Positions 6,123-6,346 of a DNA stretch of 6,346 nucleotides are shown one piece after another. The DNA is taken from NCBI GenBank assembly GCA_965372385.1, contig CBDVCD010000213.1:1-6346 (forward strand), written 5' to 3'. The notes beneath the pieces were generated by a model. It saw only the letters and a list, made by a program, of their open reading frames with translations. It searched no databases and was not told the origin of the DNA. The position numbers and the translations under genes were made by a program. Every line of letters begins with the position of its first letter. The stretch's first letter is position 1. This DNA comes from JASJBU01 sp965372385 (lineage in GTDB: Bacteria > Pseudomonadota > Gammaproteobacteria > Chromatiales > Chromatiaceae).

Positions 6123-6317
6123 TTGTTACGATCAGCACTGCTTGGCAAACTTTCATTCTGGCTCATCGTCATTGGAATGATGGCCCTGATAACGCCGGAA
6201 CCGGCATGGCCTGAATGGTTGGCAAGGATGATACTTTCAACCGGTATCGCTTTGGGTATTACCACCATTGGCGTAGGACTTTGGAACAAGCGAGCGCAAA
6301 AGAGTCGGAAGGAGTAA
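6123..6317 (+). CDS. Small two-helix membrane protein of unknown function
   Basis: I do not recognise this protein. From the TTG at 6123 it is 64 residues: a short basic N-terminus (MLRSALLGK), a first hydrophobic helix at about 11-24, a Pro- and Trp-containing loop (TPEPAWPEW, 24-32), and a second helix at about 36-54. A basic tail follows (NKRAQKSRKE, 55-64). The positive charges at both ends suggest both termini face the cytoplasm, with the short loop outside. It is too short to be a V-ATPase proteolipid subunit and lacks a carboxylate in the membrane helices, so it is not the missing c-subunit. An ATG at 6099 would give 72 residues but has no ribosome binding site. It follows subunit I by about 120 bases, across a terminator-like hairpin, so it may have its own promoter or depend on read-through. 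Confidence 0.55.
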   Translation: MLRSALLGKLSFWLIVIGMMALITPEPAWPEWLARMILSTGIALGITTIGVGLWNKRAQKSRKE

Positions 6318-6346
6318 GGGCCATGATGTTTCTGTTTCATGGCCCT
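6317..6346 (+). terminator. Perfect 10-bp hairpin at the stop codon of the small gene, probable terminator
   Basis: AGGGCCATGA (6317-6326) and TCATGGCCCT (6337-6346) are perfect inverted copies around a 10-base loop. The left arm starts at the last base of the small gene's TAA. The stem is GC-rich and well placed for an intrinsic terminator, but the window ends at the right arm, so a following T tract cannot be confirmed. Confidence 0.55.

Noticed and set aside
1..6346. CRISPR arrays, tRNA or rRNA genes, insertion-sequence ends
   Set aside because: No regularly spaced direct repeats, no tRNA-like cloverleaf with a T-loop consensus, and no transposase frame or terminal inverted repeats were seen on either strand.

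Overview
The window looks like a chromosomal segment of a Gram-negative bacterium, probably a gammaproteobacterium. The evidence is a large outer-membrane protein with a signal peptide, a patatin domain, an Omp85-type barrel and a C-terminal phenylalanine. An extragenic palindrome of a type familiar from gammaproteobacterial genomes also fits. I cannot name the genus. By eye, base composition is moderate over most of the window, lower in the right half, and clearly higher (about 71% GC) in the first 120 bases.

Left region (1-1478). The left edge carries the 3' part of a plus-strand histidine-phosphatase (phosphoglycerate-mutase superfamily) gene. It converges on, and overlaps, a minus-strand gene for a P-loop protein of the cyclic 2,3-diphosphoglycerate synthetase-like family. 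The phosphatase's second catalytic-histidine motif lies opposite the last codons of the synthetase-like gene, so at least about 30 bp of antisense coding overlap is well supported. The phosphatase frame stays open for 216 bp of overlap.

Middle region (1509-3725). A minus-strand gene encodes a PlpD-like protein (type Vd secretion): signal peptide, patatin Ser-Asp phospholipase domain, POTRA-like linker and outer-membrane barrel. It ends 30 bp before the synthetase-like gene, and the two probably form one operon.

Intergenic region (3777-4166). No convincing gene is present. It holds an imperfect palindrome of about 81 bp with 32-base arms, and two smaller inverted repeats that could be regulatory sites for the divergent right-hand unit.

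Right region (4167-6346). A plus-strand gene encodes a complete V/A-type ATPase subunit I (a-subunit), with the transmembrane arginine and glutamate residues of the proton path preserved. No other V-ATPase subunit gene is visible beside it. An intrinsic-terminator-like hairpin follows, with a consensus -35 hexamer embedded in its 3' arm. Next comes a small two-helix membrane protein of 64 residues, best started at a TTG with a good ribosome binding site. A perfect 10-bp inverted repeat starts at its stop codon and runs to the window edge.

Functionally, the left half may link phosphoglycerate-type phosphometabolite chemistry (synthetase-like protein and phosphatase) with an outer-membrane lipase in a neighbouring or shared unit. 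The right half carries a membrane-rotor stator component without its partners. Both links are inferences from gene order.
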